From Porphyromonas cangingivalis (GTDB lineage: Bacteria > Bacteroidota > Bacteroidia > Bacteroidales > Porphyromonadaceae), in the NCBI RefSeq assembly GCF_900638305.1, contig NZ_LR134506.1, positions 1,488,001 to 1,552,000 of the forward strand: a stretch of 64,000 nt of DNA. The letters run 5' to 3'. The notes beneath the pieces were generated by a model, which did no database searches, was not told the origin of the DNA, and saw only the letters and a list, made by a program, of their open reading frames with translations. Positions 35,784-44,753 of the stretch are shown piece by piece. The translations under genes and the position numbers were made by a program. How positions within the stretch are numbered: position 1 is the first letter of the stretch; each line of letters begins with the position of its first letter.

Positions 35784-36665
35784 TTACTCCAACTCTATGG
35801 GGTTGTAGGGTGTTTTCTTGAGGTCTTTCTTTTCTTCGGGAGTGAGTTGAGATCGACCATCCCCCTCCAATGCCTTTGCAGGTTCGTTGTGAAAGTTCCA
35901 TATCCCTTTTCTTATCCATTCACGTTTGCCTCCGAAGGCACGAGGATTACTGTATATGAGGTCTGTGAGTGTCGCCTTTGTCATCCCCACGAATGTAAAA
36001 GTATGATGTCTTTGTGTGTCTCCCACCTTCATCACAAGCCCGGGAAGTCCGATGAACTTATAAGGGCCATAAGGCATATCGATCTCTTCGGTATACCATG
36101 CCACATACGAACGTCCTCGATAGGTTGTTGTCGCCTTTTTACACTTATAGCCCGACACGACAGAGTCTCCGGGTACGAGTTGCCACTTTAGGTCTTTCGC
36201 CGATTCTTTGTATGTATATCTTGCCACCAAAGGCACTGACACCTCCATGATAAACTCTCTTTGCTTACGATCTGTGAGGACAACATCCCGACTTATAGCT
36301 TCTCTATTCATAGATAACCCCATATTGAGAGCTTTACCGGAAGGCCAATTCTGCTTTGCGCCAACATCCAATATAGAGTCGCTCCTAAATATGGTGTAAT
36401 CCTTGTGCATATTGTATCTCTCTTTTCCGAGAAGAAGGAGTGTAATACCCTTTCGACCCATCAATGGCTTAGCTTTAGGATTCTGCACATGGAGATACTC
36501 ATAATATATCCGATATTGAGGGAGGTCAAGTAGCATCTTAGCAATTGTATCTGAACTAAATCCCGCTTGATCAGACTGTATTTTGATGTTTTGAGCTTGC
36601 AGTTCGCTTCCCATGATAAGGAGGAGCACCGACAAAGCCTTGAATGCGACCTTATATTTCTTCAT
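35784..36665 (-). CDS. GLPGLI family protein (copy 2)
   Basis: A 293-residue paralogue. The start at 36665 gives a clean signal peptide (MKKYKVAFKALSVLLLIMGSELQA); an upstream start at 36689 adds eight residues. Core sequences are PGDSVVSGYKCKKATTTYRGR, AWYTEEIDMPYGPYKFIG, LPGLVMKVGDTQRHHTFTF, and the shared C-terminus TPYNPIELE. It is 91 bp from copy 1, the longest gap in the cluster. Compared with copies 1 and 3, the mid-region is richer in Lys and Arg. Function unknown. Confidence 0.9.
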   Translation of the reverse strand: MKKYKVAFKALSVLLLIMGSELQAQNIKIQSDQAGFSSDTIAKMLLDLPQYRIYYEYLHVQNPKAKPLMGRKGITLLLLGKERYNMHKDYTIFRSDSILDVGAKQNWPSGKALNMGLSMNREAISRDVVLTDRKQREFIMEVSVPLVARYTYKESAKDLKWQLVPGDSVVSGYKCKKATTTYRGRSYVAWYTEEIDMPYGPYKFIGLPGLVMKVGDTQRHHTFTFVGMTKATLTDLIYSNPRAFGGKREWIRKGIWNFHNEPAKALEGDGRSQLTPEEKKDLKKTPYNPIELE

Positions 36666-36693
36666 AAACGGTGGAGTAGCAAATTTCAATACA

Positions 36694-37566
36694 TCATTCC
36701 AACTCTATGGGGTTGTAGGGCAACCTCTTGATGTCCTTTCTATCCTCGGCAGTAATCACGACTCGCCCCGAAGCCTCCAAGCCCTTGACAGGGTCATCGT
36801 AATAGTTTCGGATACTTTTTCTTATCCATTCACGCTTACAGCCAAAGGCTCTCGGATTGGTGTATATCAAGTCTGTGGGAGCCGTCTTTGTCATACCCAC
36901 GAATGTAAAGGTGTGATGCTTTTGGGTATCCCTTATCCTCATTATCAGCCCGGGAAGTCCGTTGAACTTATACGGTCCATACGGCATATCGATCTCTTCG
37001 GTGTACCATGCCACATAAGATCGTCCACGGTAGGCAAGAGTAGCCTTCTTGCAGTTGAAGCCGGAGATGATCGTATCTCCGGGAACAAGTGTCCATGCCA
37101 TATCACCTGCCGCCTCTTCGTAGATATATTCACCATTCAAAGGGAGACGCAAATTCATGCTGTATGTCTTAGCCTTTCGATCGAAGACGACCACACCGGG
37201 CATCGTCTTGGCACCGAGATTCAGAGTCATGTTGAGGGCTTCTCCCGAAGGCCACTTTTCCTTCGCACTCAGATCAAAGATGGAGTCTTTCCTGAGACTC
37301 ATATAGTCCCGAAACATATTATACTGCTTTCCGATCAAAAGGACAGTCATACCTTCACGCCCCATCAAAGGGGTTGCATCGGGCTGAACGACACAGACAT
37401 AGTCATAATACACCCGATACAGGGGATAGTCCAATACCTGCTTTGCGACAGTATCGGATCTAAATGTCCCATCTTTGGACTCCACTCTGATGGTCTGCGC
37501 TTGGAGATGAATTTCCGGCAAAAAAGGGAGTACAATAAGCAACAAGATTTTTGATATATGTGTCAT
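36694..37566 (-). CDS. GLPGLI family protein (copy 3)
   Basis: A 290-residue paralogue with signal peptide MTHISKILLLIVLPFLPEIHLQA. The core PGDTIISGFNCKKATLAYRGR, AWYTEEIDMPYGPYKFNG and LPGLIMRIRDTQKHHTFTF is closest to copy 1, with near-identical DNA around the GLPGLI motif. Ends LPYNPIELE. It is 28 bp before copy 2. All four copies share RSYVAWYTEEI-like and C-terminal blocks while the signal peptides and surface segments differ, the pattern expected of duplicated genes under diversification. Confidence 0.9.
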   Translation of the reverse strand: MTHISKILLLIVLPFLPEIHLQAQTIRVESKDGTFRSDTVAKQVLDYPLYRVYYDYVCVVQPDATPLMGREGMTVLLIGKQYNMFRDYMSLRKDSIFDLSAKEKWPSGEALNMTLNLGAKTMPGVVVFDRKAKTYSMNLRLPLNGEYIYEEAAGDMAWTLVPGDTIISGFNCKKATLAYRGRSYVAWYTEEIDMPYGPYKFNGLPGLIMRIRDTQKHHTFTFVGMTKTAPTDLIYTNPRAFGCKREWIRKSIRNYYDDPVKGLEASGRVVITAEDRKDIKRLPYNPIELE

Positions 37567-37618
37567 AGTCTTGGTATTTTTCGGTTTTTGGAGAGGCTCT
37601 GTGTCAAAAAAGCACAGA

Positions 37619-38509
37619 TCATTCCAACTCTATGGGGTTATAAGGTCTCTTACCTTTGGTGTTCTTTGCCTTATCCTCTTCGGAGGCTTGTACCCTCCCG
37701 GACTCGGAGACGACCTTACCCAGATTTTCTCGTGCATTTCGGAGGATCTTTCGGTGCGTGTCCCTTTCTCTCAAGACGAGGTTGGAAGAGGATAGGTAGA
37801 CAGGCTCATAGTCCTTCACCTGCTCCATGCCTCTGAATGTAAATATGTGGTGTCCCATGCTGTCCGAGACCTTCATCACAAGCCCCGGCAAGCCATAAAA
37901 CTTATATGGTCCGTAAGGCATCCCGATCTCCTCGGTATACCATGCGACATAGTCTCTGCCTCGGTAACTTGTCGTCGCTCCATGACACTTGTATCCTGCG
38001 ATCACCGTGTCTCCCTCGATGATCGTCCACTGCATCGGGAGCGAAGCCTCACTGTATCGACTACGCATCTCGAAAGGCACAGACTCCTGCTCCACCCAAG
38101 ACTTCGTGCGACGATCATACAGCACAATGTGATCGAACTTTGCTCTATGCCCCTCTTTCAGAAGGACGTTGATATACTCGGAGAGAAGGACTCCTGCCTT
38201 GGCATTTACATCCGACATCGAGTCCACACGATATTCATAATAGTCTCTGAACGTGTTTGCTTGTCTGCCGACCGTCAACAGCCCGATGGTGCTGACCTTC
38301 GTGTCAGTGGGTCTCCGAGGGTTGATCACGAGGTCATAATCGTAATAAATACGCCACAAAGTGTGGTCGAATATCTCTTTTTTGACCGTGTCATTGGGGA
38401 TCTGATTGACGGTAGAAGGATCCATTATCCTGGGATATTGCGCATAGGTCCGGCTCACGAATAGTGACGAAAGCGCACAGGCCAAAAGGAGTATTCTCAT
38501 AGTCTTCAT
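37619..38509 (-). CDS. GLPGLI family protein (copy 4, most divergent)
   Basis: A 296-residue paralogue and probably the first gene of the operon. The start at 38509 (MKTMRILLLACALSSLFVSR, cleavage near TYA) is preferred over an upstream TTG. The core is EGDTVIAGYKCHGATTSYRGR, AWYTEEIGMPYGPYKFYG, LPGLVMKVSDSMGHHIFTF, with C-terminus KRPYNPIELE. The middle differs more from copies 1-3 (EYRVDSMSDVNAKAG). No clear promoter was found upstream; a 22-bp repeat element (38665-38768) lies between it and relA. Confidence 0.9.
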   Translation of the reverse strand: MKTMRILLLACALSSLFVSRTYAQYPRIMDPSTVNQIPNDTVKKEIFDHTLWRIYYDYDLVINPRRPTDTKVSTIGLLTVGRQANTFRDYYEYRVDSMSDVNAKAGVLLSEYINVLLKEGHRAKFDHIVLYDRRTKSWVEQESVPFEMRSRYSEASLPMQWTIIEGDTVIAGYKCHGATTSYRGRDYVAWYTEEIGMPYGPYKFYGLPGLVMKVSDSMGHHIFTFRGMEQVKDYEPVYLSSSNLVLRERDTHRKILRNARENLGKVVSESGRVQASEEDKAKNTKGKRPYNPIELE

Positions 38510-38664
38510 TTTCATTCGGTGGTTAATTAACTCCGCCAATATACGAAATTATCGTAACAGAAAAATAAAAGACGAAAGAAAATTTAACCTATCCCCATGG
38601 ATTCATAAAACCCCAATCCTCCCCTGATGACAGATGTCATAAAGGAGATGATAGGAGGAGAAAA

Positions 38665-38768
38665 AAAGTCGTTAGACTCGATGACGACGATCGTAAGATT
38701 CGATGACGACGATCGTAAGATTCGATGACGAAAGTCGTTAAACTTGATTTCGATCCTCCAAGGACTTT
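38665..38768. repeat. 22-bp tandem repeat element, locus 3
   Basis: Four 22-bp units at 38665, 38687, 38709 and 38731. Units 1 and 4 begin AAAGTCGTTA; units 2 and 3 are identical to each other and begin ACGATCGTAA. The tail (38753-38768) ends CCAAGGACTTT, matching the locus-1 tail except for one base. It lies in the divergent space between the GLPGLI operon and relA. Confidence 0.88.
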
Positions 38769-38834
38769 ATTTCGGAACCGCCTATCGGCCGGGATCACCC
38801 TCAAATAAAGTGTAGCCCGGGGAGCTCCTTCCCC

Positions 38835-38865
38835 TTGATACTCTTGGGGGAACTTACTACCTTTG
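38835..38865 (+). promoter_or_regulatory. Promoter of the relA/spoT gene
   Basis: TTG (38835-38837), 20-bp spacer, TACCTTTG (38858-38865). Transcription starts near 38872, giving a leader of about 30 nt to ATG 38901. Confidence 0.7.
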
Positions 38866-38900
38866 TTTGTAGGCCTAACACATATATTATATACAGAAGT

Positions 38901-41111
38901 ATGAGGATAAAGGAGAAGATCAACTTGTCGGCATGGGTCGACCTCGTCAAGCACTTGTACCGCTCGGATCATGGGCTCTCGGAGGAGCAGAGACTCATGG
39001 TCTCTCGTGTCATGCGGAAGGCAATCACGGAGGGGGTGTATGATGAGGACAGCTATGGCATCCATGGTATCATCCGTACGCTGTTGTCGGCAATTGCGCT
39101 CGTGGATGAGATCGGGCTCAAGCAATCGGCGGTCATCGTCGTGCTGATATACAGAGCCGTGCTCAAAGGCAAATACTCGGTCGAGGAGGCCAAGGCAGAC
39201 TTCGGTGCGGATGTGGCGGATCTCCTCTCGTCTCTCCTCCGTCTGTCGGAGCTGTACAACCGCAATGCCGTCGTGACGAGCGAAAACTTCAGCCACTTCC
39301 TCCTCTCCTTTGCCGTCGATGTGCGGGTCATACTCATCCTCATCGGTGACCGTCTTGTGCAGATGAGGCTGGCGAATGTGTACTTCTCCGAGAAGGATCA
39401 ACGTACTCTGGCGATGGAGGTCTCGTTTCTCTATGCCCCTCTGGCTCACCGCATGGGTCTGTACACGATCAAGAGTGAGATGGAGGACTTGTGTCTCAAG
39501 TACACGGACAGGACGACTTACAGCTTCATCAAGCGCAAACTCAACGAGACGAAGGCTTCGCGTGATGCTTATATAGATGCCTTCATCACACCGCTCAAGA
39601 AGCGGTTGACGGCAGAGGGACTGAGGTTCGACATCAAGGGACGAACAAAGTCAATCTCATCGATACGCAACAAGCTGAAAAAGCAAAACATAGAGTTCGA
39701 GGCGATCTATGACCTCTTCGCCATCCGCATCATCATCGATGCCCCCGAAGCTCGCGAACGAAGTCAGTGCTGGCAGGCGTATTCGGTCGTGACGGATATG
39801 TACCGCCCCAATCCGAACCGCCTCAAGGACTGGATATCCATCCCGAAGTCCAACGGCTATGAGTCCCTCCACATCACCGTGATGGGACCCGAAAATAAAT
39901 GGGTGGAGGTACAGATACGCACCCGAAGGATGGACGAGGTGGCAGAGAAAGGGCTGGCGGCACACTGGCGGTACAAGGGGATCAAGCCCGATGCCGGTGT
40001 GGATGACTTCCTCACGAGTGTTCGCAGGGTGCTGGAGTCTAAGGAGACGAATGCAGAGGAGGCCATCAAGGACTTCAAGATGGATCTCTACGACAAGGAG
40101 ATCTATGTCTTCACTCCGAAGGGAGACCTCATCAAGCTGCCCCAAGGGGCGACGGTGCTCGACTTCGCCTTTGCCATCCACAGCAAGATAGGCTCAAGGT
40201 GCGTATCGGGCAAGGTAAACGACCGCAATGTATCCATCCGTCACACGCTCCAGAATGGTGACTCGGTCTCCATCATCACATCCAACACTCAGAGCCCCAA
40301 GCCCGACTGGCTCCAGTTTGTGACCACCTCGAAGGCTCGTGTGAAGATCAAACAGCTCCTCCGCGAACAGTCCGCGAAGGCCCTCAAGGATGCCAAGGAG
40401 GAGGTACAGCGACGGATCAAAAACCGTAAGATGGAGTACGACGAGGCGACGTTCGTCAAACTCATCAAAAAGAAGGGCTTCAAGGTCATCACAGACTTCT
40501 TCCTCTCACTTTCGGAGGGCAAGTTGGACATCAACACCGTCCTCGATGATTACAAGATTGCCCTTGAGGAGCGCAACAAGGTCGTGGAGCCGACCGAACG
40601 TGAGCGTGCGGACTCGTTCGTGATGCACGCTCCGACGGACAAGGAGTCTTCGTCGCAGAGCGATGTCCTCCTCATCGACAAAAACCTCTCGGGGATCGAG
40701 TACAAGCTGGCAAAGTGCTGTAACCCCATCTTCGGAGATGAGGTCTTCGCCTTCACCTCCCAAAACGGCATACGCATCCACCGTATGGACTGTCCGAACG
40801 CTCCCGACCTCTTCGAGCGTTATGGCTATCGTATCCTCCAAGCCAAGTGGACGGGACAGAGCAAAGGTGGTTATGAGGTGCGCCTCCGCATCGTGGGACA
40901 CGACGACATCAGCATCGTCAGCAACATCACGAGCCAGATCACAAAGGAAGATGCCGTCACCTTGAGAAGCTTCAAAATAGACTCGACCGACGGACTCTTC
41001 TCAAGCTACTTCACGGTCTATGTCAACAACCTCAGTGCCCTCACCGCCCTTATCAAGAGACTCCGCACCGTCAAAGGGGTCAAGCAGGTCGAGCGCATCG
41101 ACGGAGCATGA
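38901..41111 (+). CDS. RelA/SpoT-family (p)ppGpp synthetase with degenerate hydrolase domain
   Basis: A 736-residue RSH protein. The start at 38901 follows the promoter at 38835. The N-terminal HD region lacks the HDxxED catalytic signature: the position reads VVLIYRAVLKG (about 80-90) and the later DRLxNMR is DRLVQMR, so hydrolase activity is probably lost. The synthetase domain is intact (GRTKSISSIRNKLKK near 247, IYDLFAIRIII, ISIPKSNGYESLHITVMG, VEVQIRTRRMDEVAEKGLAAHWRYKG). A TGS domain follows from about 401 (IYVFTPKGDLIKLPQGATVLDFAFAIHSKIG), then a zinc-finger-like segment (KLAKCCNPIFGDEV) and a C-terminal ACT domain. It is therefore RelA-like; a bifunctional partner would be needed elsewhere. 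Confidence 0.93.
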   Translation: MRIKEKINLSAWVDLVKHLYRSDHGLSEEQRLMVSRVMRKAITEGVYDEDSYGIHGIIRTLLSAIALVDEIGLKQSAVIVVLIYRAVLKGKYSVEEAKADFGADVADLLSSLLRLSELYNRNAVVTSENFSHFLLSFAVDVRVILILIGDRLVQMRLANVYFSEKDQRTLAMEVSFLYAPLAHRMGLYTIKSEMEDLCLKYTDRTTYSFIKRKLNETKASRDAYIDAFITPLKKRLTAEGLRFDIKGRTKSISSIRNKLKKQNIEFEAIYDLFAIRIIIDAPEARERSQCWQAYSVVTDMYRPNPNRLKDWISIPKSNGYESLHITVMGPENKWVEVQIRTRRMDEVAEKGLAAHWRYKGIKPDAGVDDFLTSVRRVLESKETNAEEAIKDFKMDLYDKEIYVFTPKGDLIKLPQGATVLDFAFAIHSKIGSRCVSGKVNDRNVSIRHTLQNGDSVSIITSNTQSPKPDWLQFVTTSKARVKIKQLLREQSAKALKDAKEEVQRRIKNRKMEYDEATFVKLIKKKGFKVITDFFLSLSEGKLDINTVLDDYKIALEERNKVVEPTERERADSFVMHAPTDKESSSQSDVLLIDKNLSGIEYKLAKCCNPIFGDEVFAFTSQNGIRIHRMDCPNAPDLFERYGYRILQAKWTGQSKGGYEVRLRIVGHDDISIVSNITSQITKEDAVTLRSFKIDSTDGLFSSYFTVYVNNLSALTALIKRLRTVKGVKQVERIDGA

Positions 41112-41141
41112 CCTCTCTTGCGTCTCCTCTGACAAAAGGGG

Positions 41142-41190
41142 ATCCACCACCCGAACAACACCGTTTTGAAGAGTGCTTCGGGTGATGGAT
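41142..41190 (+). terminator. Hairpin after relA
   Basis: A 14-bp stem with one mismatch (ATCCACCACCCGAA / TTCGGGTGATGGAT) begins 30 bp past the stop codon. No T-run, so it may be an attenuated or processed 3' end. Confidence 0.45.
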
Positions 41191-41359
41191 TCTTCAGCAC
41201 GAGACATCCGGTTTATGGATCAAGAAGGAGTCCTCATCTCAAATGCCTTATTGCTTCTTTAGCAGGGCAAAGTGGGTTCTTTCAGACCGTTTTATGACAT
41301 TTCGGAAGATAGCATCACTTCCCCTTCAAATCACAAAAGACGTTATTAAAGAAAAAAGG

Positions 41360-41389
41360 TTGTGAGTTCGGATATTTTCGGTAACTTTG
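41360..41389 (+). promoter_or_regulatory. Promoter of the bcd-etfBA operon
   Basis: TTG (41360-41362), 19-bp spacer, TAACTTTG (41382-41389), a full consensus match. Transcription starts near 41396, leaving an unusually long leader of about 200 nt before bcd. Confidence 0.7.
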
Positions 41390-41396
41390 AGAGCCT

Positions 41397-41594
41397 TATG
41401 CTCCGAGGTATATTCTGTGGTGGAGTATATCACATCGGACGAAGGCAGGCGACCGCCGGGTATCACGACATCCTTGCGTGCCGGGACGACCTCCGAAGCT
41501 CATCTCAGATGGGTGTGGTCGATGTCGTCTGAAGACAGATATACAAAAAAATAGAGTTAATACCTTTTATTCAAAACATCACTAAAGAGAGACT
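41397..41594 (+). other. ~200-nt leader of the bcd-etfBA operon with a 44-codon open frame
   Basis: The leader is GC-rich. An open frame of 44 codons runs from ATG 41398 to TGA 41530-41532 (MLRGIFCGGVYHIGRRQATA at its start), beginning almost at the predicted transcription start. It may be a leader peptide, a chance frame, or part of a structured regulatory RNA. An AT-rich stretch separates it from the bcd ATG. Confidence 0.35.
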
Positions 41595-42734
41595 ATGGAT
41601 TTTTCTAAAACTCCACAAGAAGAGCTTTTCTTGCAGATGATTACAGCTTTTGCTGAGAAGGAAGTAAAACCCCTCGCAGCAGAGATTGATGAGCAAGAGC
41701 GCTTCCCTATCGAGACCGTAAAGAAGATGGCCAAACTCGGCATCATGGGTATCCCTATCCCCACTCAATACGGTGGCGCAGGAGGTACAAACCAAATGTA
41801 CTCAATGTGCGTCGAAGAGCTTAGCCGTGTATGTGCGACCACCGGTGTCGTGGTATCTGCACACACATCTCTATGCTGTGCCCCAATCCTTGAGCACGGT
41901 ACAGAGGAGCAAAAGATGAAGTATCTCCCAAAACTCGCTTCGGGCGAATGGATCGGAGCTTTCGGGCTTACTGAGCCTAACGCAGGTACAGACGCTTCGT
42001 CTCAGCAAACCACTGCTGTAGATGCCGGCGACCACTGGATCCTCAATGGTAACAAGATCTTCATCACCAACGCTGAGTACGCTCACGTGTACATCATCTT
42101 CGCGATGACAGACAAGAGCCTCGGCAACAAGGGTATCACTGCCTTCATCGTAGAGAAGGACATGCCCGGCTTCAGCGTAGGCAAGAAGGAGCTCAAGATG
42201 GGTATCCGTGGCTCGGCTACTTGTGAGCTAATCATGGAAAACTGTATCGTACCCAAAGAAAACCTCCTCGGTAAGATCGGTGGTGGCTTCAAGGTAGCGA
42301 TGAAGACCCTCGATGGCGGTCGTATCGGTATCGCATCTCAGGCACTCGGTATCGCTCGTGGTGCGATGGATGAGACAGTGAAGTACACCAAGGAGCGTAA
42401 GCAGTTCGGTCGTAGCTTGGCACAGTTCCAAAACACACAGTTCCAGCTCGCAGACCTCAAGGCTCGTATCGACGCCTCTTCTCTCCTCGTGCGCATCGCA
42501 GCTTGGAAGAAGGATAAGGGTATGCCATACTCTCTCGAAGCAGCAGAAGCAAAGCTATACTGCGCAGAGACAGCCATGGACATGACCACAAAGGCAGTAC
42601 AGTTCCACGGCGGTTATGGTTACACCCGCGAATACCCTGTCGAACGTATGATGCGTGACGCTAAGATCACTGAGATTTATGAAGGTACCAGCGAAGTACA
42701 ACGTATGGTTATTGCCGCTAACCTATTCAAGTAA
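41595..42734 (+). CDS. bcd: Butyryl-CoA dehydrogenase (acyl-CoA dehydrogenase)
   Basis: A 379-residue FAD enzyme reducing crotonyl-CoA to butyryl-CoA. Signatures are LGIMGIPIPTQYGGAGGTN, FGLTEPNAGTDASSQ (flavin and substrate), ITNAEYAHVYIIFAMT, ERKQFGRSLAQFQNTQFQLAD and the C-terminal EIYEGTSEVQRMVIA, where Glu363 is the catalytic base of short-chain dehydrogenases. It heads an operon with etfB (18-bp gap) and etfA. In anaerobes this Bcd-EtfBA set can bifurcate electrons from NADH to crotonyl-CoA and ferredoxin; whether it does here is inference from context. Codon bias suggests high expression, fitting butyrate production. Confidence 0.95.
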   Translation: MDFSKTPQEELFLQMITAFAEKEVKPLAAEIDEQERFPIETVKKMAKLGIMGIPIPTQYGGAGGTNQMYSMCVEELSRVCATTGVVVSAHTSLCCAPILEHGTEEQKMKYLPKLASGEWIGAFGLTEPNAGTDASSQQTTAVDAGDHWILNGNKIFITNAEYAHVYIIFAMTDKSLGNKGITAFIVEKDMPGFSVGKKELKMGIRGSATCELIMENCIVPKENLLGKIGGGFKVAMKTLDGGRIGIASQALGIARGAMDETVKYTKERKQFGRSLAQFQNTQFQLADLKARIDASSLLVRIAAWKKDKGMPYSLEAAEAKLYCAETAMDMTTKAVQFHGGYGYTREYPVERMMRDAKITEIYEGTSEVQRMVIAANLFK

Positions 42735-42752
42735 TTTAGGAGGAAAAAGACA

Positions 42753-43538
42753 ATGAAAATAGTTGTTTGTATCAAACAAGTCCCTGATACTACTGAGATC
42801 AAACTTGACCCCGTGAAAGGTACTCTCATCCGTGACGGTGTACCCAGCATCATGAACCCCGATGACAAGGGTGCTCTCGAGCAAGCCCTTCTCTTCAAAG
42901 ACAAGTACGGTGCCGAAGTCACTGTCATCACCATGGGTCCTCCCCAAGCAGCGGCTATCATCCGTGAAGCATACGCTATGGGTGTGGACAAGGGTATCCT
43001 CGTATCTGACCGCCGCTTCGGAGGTGCAGACACCCTCGCGACCAGCTACACACTCTCTCAAGCACTCAAAAATGTAGAGTACGACATCATCCTCGCAGGT
43101 CGTCAGGCTATCGACGGTGACACTGCACAGGTAGGTCCTCAGATCGCCGAACAGCTCGACCTCCCTCAGATCACTTATGTCGAAGACGTACAGTTCGACG
43201 GCAACAAGACCCTCACCGTCCGTCGCAATGTCGAAGAAGGTCACGAAGAGCTCGAAGTGGAGCTCCCATGTATGCTTACATTCTTGGCATCGGCTTACGA
43301 GCCACGCTACATGAATGTGCGTGACATCATGACTACGTTCGGCAAAGAGATCACAGAGTGGAACGCTGACAGCTTCCCCGTAGATCCCGAATGCCTCGGT
43401 CTCAAGGGTTCGCCAACAAGCGTGAAGAAGTCATTTACCAAGGGTGCTAAGGCTATGGGTAAGCTCTACGATGACATTACTCCTGAAGAAGCTGCAGACA
43501 TCATCCTTGAAAAACTCAAAGAAAAATTCATCATCTGA
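42753..43538 (+). CDS. etfB: Electron transfer flavoprotein subunit beta
   Basis: A 261-residue subunit (MKIVVCIKQVPDTTEIKLDP, typical EtfB start) that binds a nucleotide or FAD and shuttles electrons with EtfA to Bcd. Conserved stretches include MNPDDKGALEQALLFKDKYG, GPPQAAAIIREAYAMGVDKG, LAGRQAIDGDTAQVGPQIAEQL (the EtfB signature region) and the C-terminal recognition loop near KGSPTSVKKSF. A strong Shine-Dalgarno (AGGAGG, 42738-42743), unusual in Bacteroidetes, lies 9 nt before the ATG. The following etfA starts 7 nt after its stop. Confidence 0.96.
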   Translation: MKIVVCIKQVPDTTEIKLDPVKGTLIRDGVPSIMNPDDKGALEQALLFKDKYGAEVTVITMGPPQAAAIIREAYAMGVDKGILVSDRRFGGADTLATSYTLSQALKNVEYDIILAGRQAIDGDTAQVGPQIAEQLDLPQITYVEDVQFDGNKTLTVRRNVEEGHEELEVELPCMLTFLASAYEPRYMNVRDIMTTFGKEITEWNADSFPVDPECLGLKGSPTSVKKSFTKGAKAMGKLYDDITPEEAADIILEKLKEKFII

Positions 43539-43545
43539 TCTTACT

Positions 43546-44556
43546 ATGGACAAAGAACAATATAAAGGCATACAAGTCTTTGCCGAGCAACGCGAAGGTG
43601 TCATACAAAATGTAGCGTTCGAGCTCATAGGTAAAGCACGCGAACTCGCAGACGGTATCAACGAAAAGGTAACAGCAGTCCTCTGCGGTCACAACGTTGG
43701 TCACCTTACTCAAGAACTCATCGCTGCCGGAGCTGACCGTGTCCTCGTCGTAGATGATGAGATGCTCAAGGACTACCTCACAGAACCATTTGCACAAGCT
43801 GTGGTACACGTCCTTCGCACATACAAGCCGGAGATCTTCCTCCTTGGAGCTACCACCATCGGTCGTGACCTTGGGCCACGTATCTCTGCACGTATGCGCA
43901 CAGGTCTTACAGCGGACTGTACATCACTCGAAATCGCAGAAGACCGCAACCTCATGATGACTCGTCCTGCTTTCGGTGGTAACCTCATGGCAACCATCGT
44001 ATGTAAGGATCACCGCCCACAGATGTCTACAGTACGTCCGGGTGTGATGCGCCGCAAGCCTGCCGATCCTACTCGTCAAGGTGAAGTCGAAGCCGTGACA
44101 GTACCATTCGACAAGAGCAAGAGCCGTGTCCGCCTCATCAAGAAGATCCGCGAAGAGAAGAACATGGTCGACATCACCGAAGCACACATCCTCGTATCCG
44201 GAGGTCGTGGTGTCGGATCACAAGATGGCTTCAGCAAGCTACGCAACCTCGCTCAGACCATCAATGCAGAGGTGGCTTCTTCTCGTGCTATGGTCGATGC
44301 AGGCCTCATCGAGCACGAACGCCAAGTAGGTCAGACAGGTAAGACCGTACGTCCTGACATCTATTTCGCTATCGGTATCTCAGGAGCTATCCAGCACCTT
44401 GCAGGTATGGAAGAGTCTGAGTATATCATTGCCATCAACAAGGACAAGTTCGCTCCTATCTTCCAAGTAGCTGACCTCGGTGTCGTAGGTGACCTCCACA
44501 AAGTGGTACCTATCCTCAACGAAAAGCTCAAGGCTGAAAAGGCTAAGAACAACTAA
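43546..44556 (+). CDS. etfA: Electron transfer flavoprotein subunit alpha
   Basis: A 336-residue FAD-binding subunit. The start at 43546 ([18 protein letters not shown]) sits 7 nt after the etfB stop; the longer frame inside etfB is not family-like. The N-terminal domain ends in [21 protein letters not shown], and the C-terminal FAD domain shows [54 protein letters not shown] and GAIQHLAGM. The N-terminal ferredoxin domain found in some anaerobe EtfA proteins is absent. The operon ends at a perfect 18-bp hairpin. Confidence 0.96.
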   Translation: MDKEQYKGIQVFAEQREGVIQNVAFELIGKARELADGINEKVTAVLCGHNVGHLTQELIAAGADRVLVVDDEMLKDYLTEPFAQAVVHVLRTYKPEIFLLGATTIGRDLGPRISARMRTGLTADCTSLEIAEDRNLMMTRPAFGGNLMATIVCKDHRPQMSTVRPGVMRRKPADPTRQGEVEAVTVPFDKSKSRVRLIKKIREEKNMVDITEAHILVSGGRGVGSQDGFSKLRNLAQTINAEVASSRAMVDAGLIEHERQVGQTGKTVRPDIYFAIGISGAIQHLAGMEESEYIIAINKDKFAPIFQVADLGVVGDLHKVVPILNEKLKAEKAKNN

Positions 44557-44582
44557 TATATCCTTGACGATATACACCAATA

Positions 44583-44623
44583 AATAGAGCTGTGTCAAAA
44601 CTTGATTTTGACACAGCTCTATT
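44583..44623 (+). terminator. Terminator of the bcd-etfBA operon
   Basis: A perfect 18-bp stem (AATAGAGCTGTGTCAAAA and its complement) with a 5-nt loop, 27 bp past etfA. The inner arms GCTGTGTCRAAA / TTTYGACACAGC and the TTGA loop recur in the terminator at 51586. Confidence 0.8.
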
Positions 44624-44753
44624 CTTATAATCAATCTGCGTTGCCTTACTCAGAAGCATCTCACATCCATCATCCGAAGAAGGTTATTCAGGAATAAACG
44701 TCAAGGTCGAAAAAGAGGCGAAAGAACTCACACAGAACCCATTTCAAGGTGAC

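Noticed and set aside
41001-41207. Leftward frame of 68 codons at the end of relA
   Set aside because: It mirrors the relA coding strand and includes the hairpin after it; no family features.
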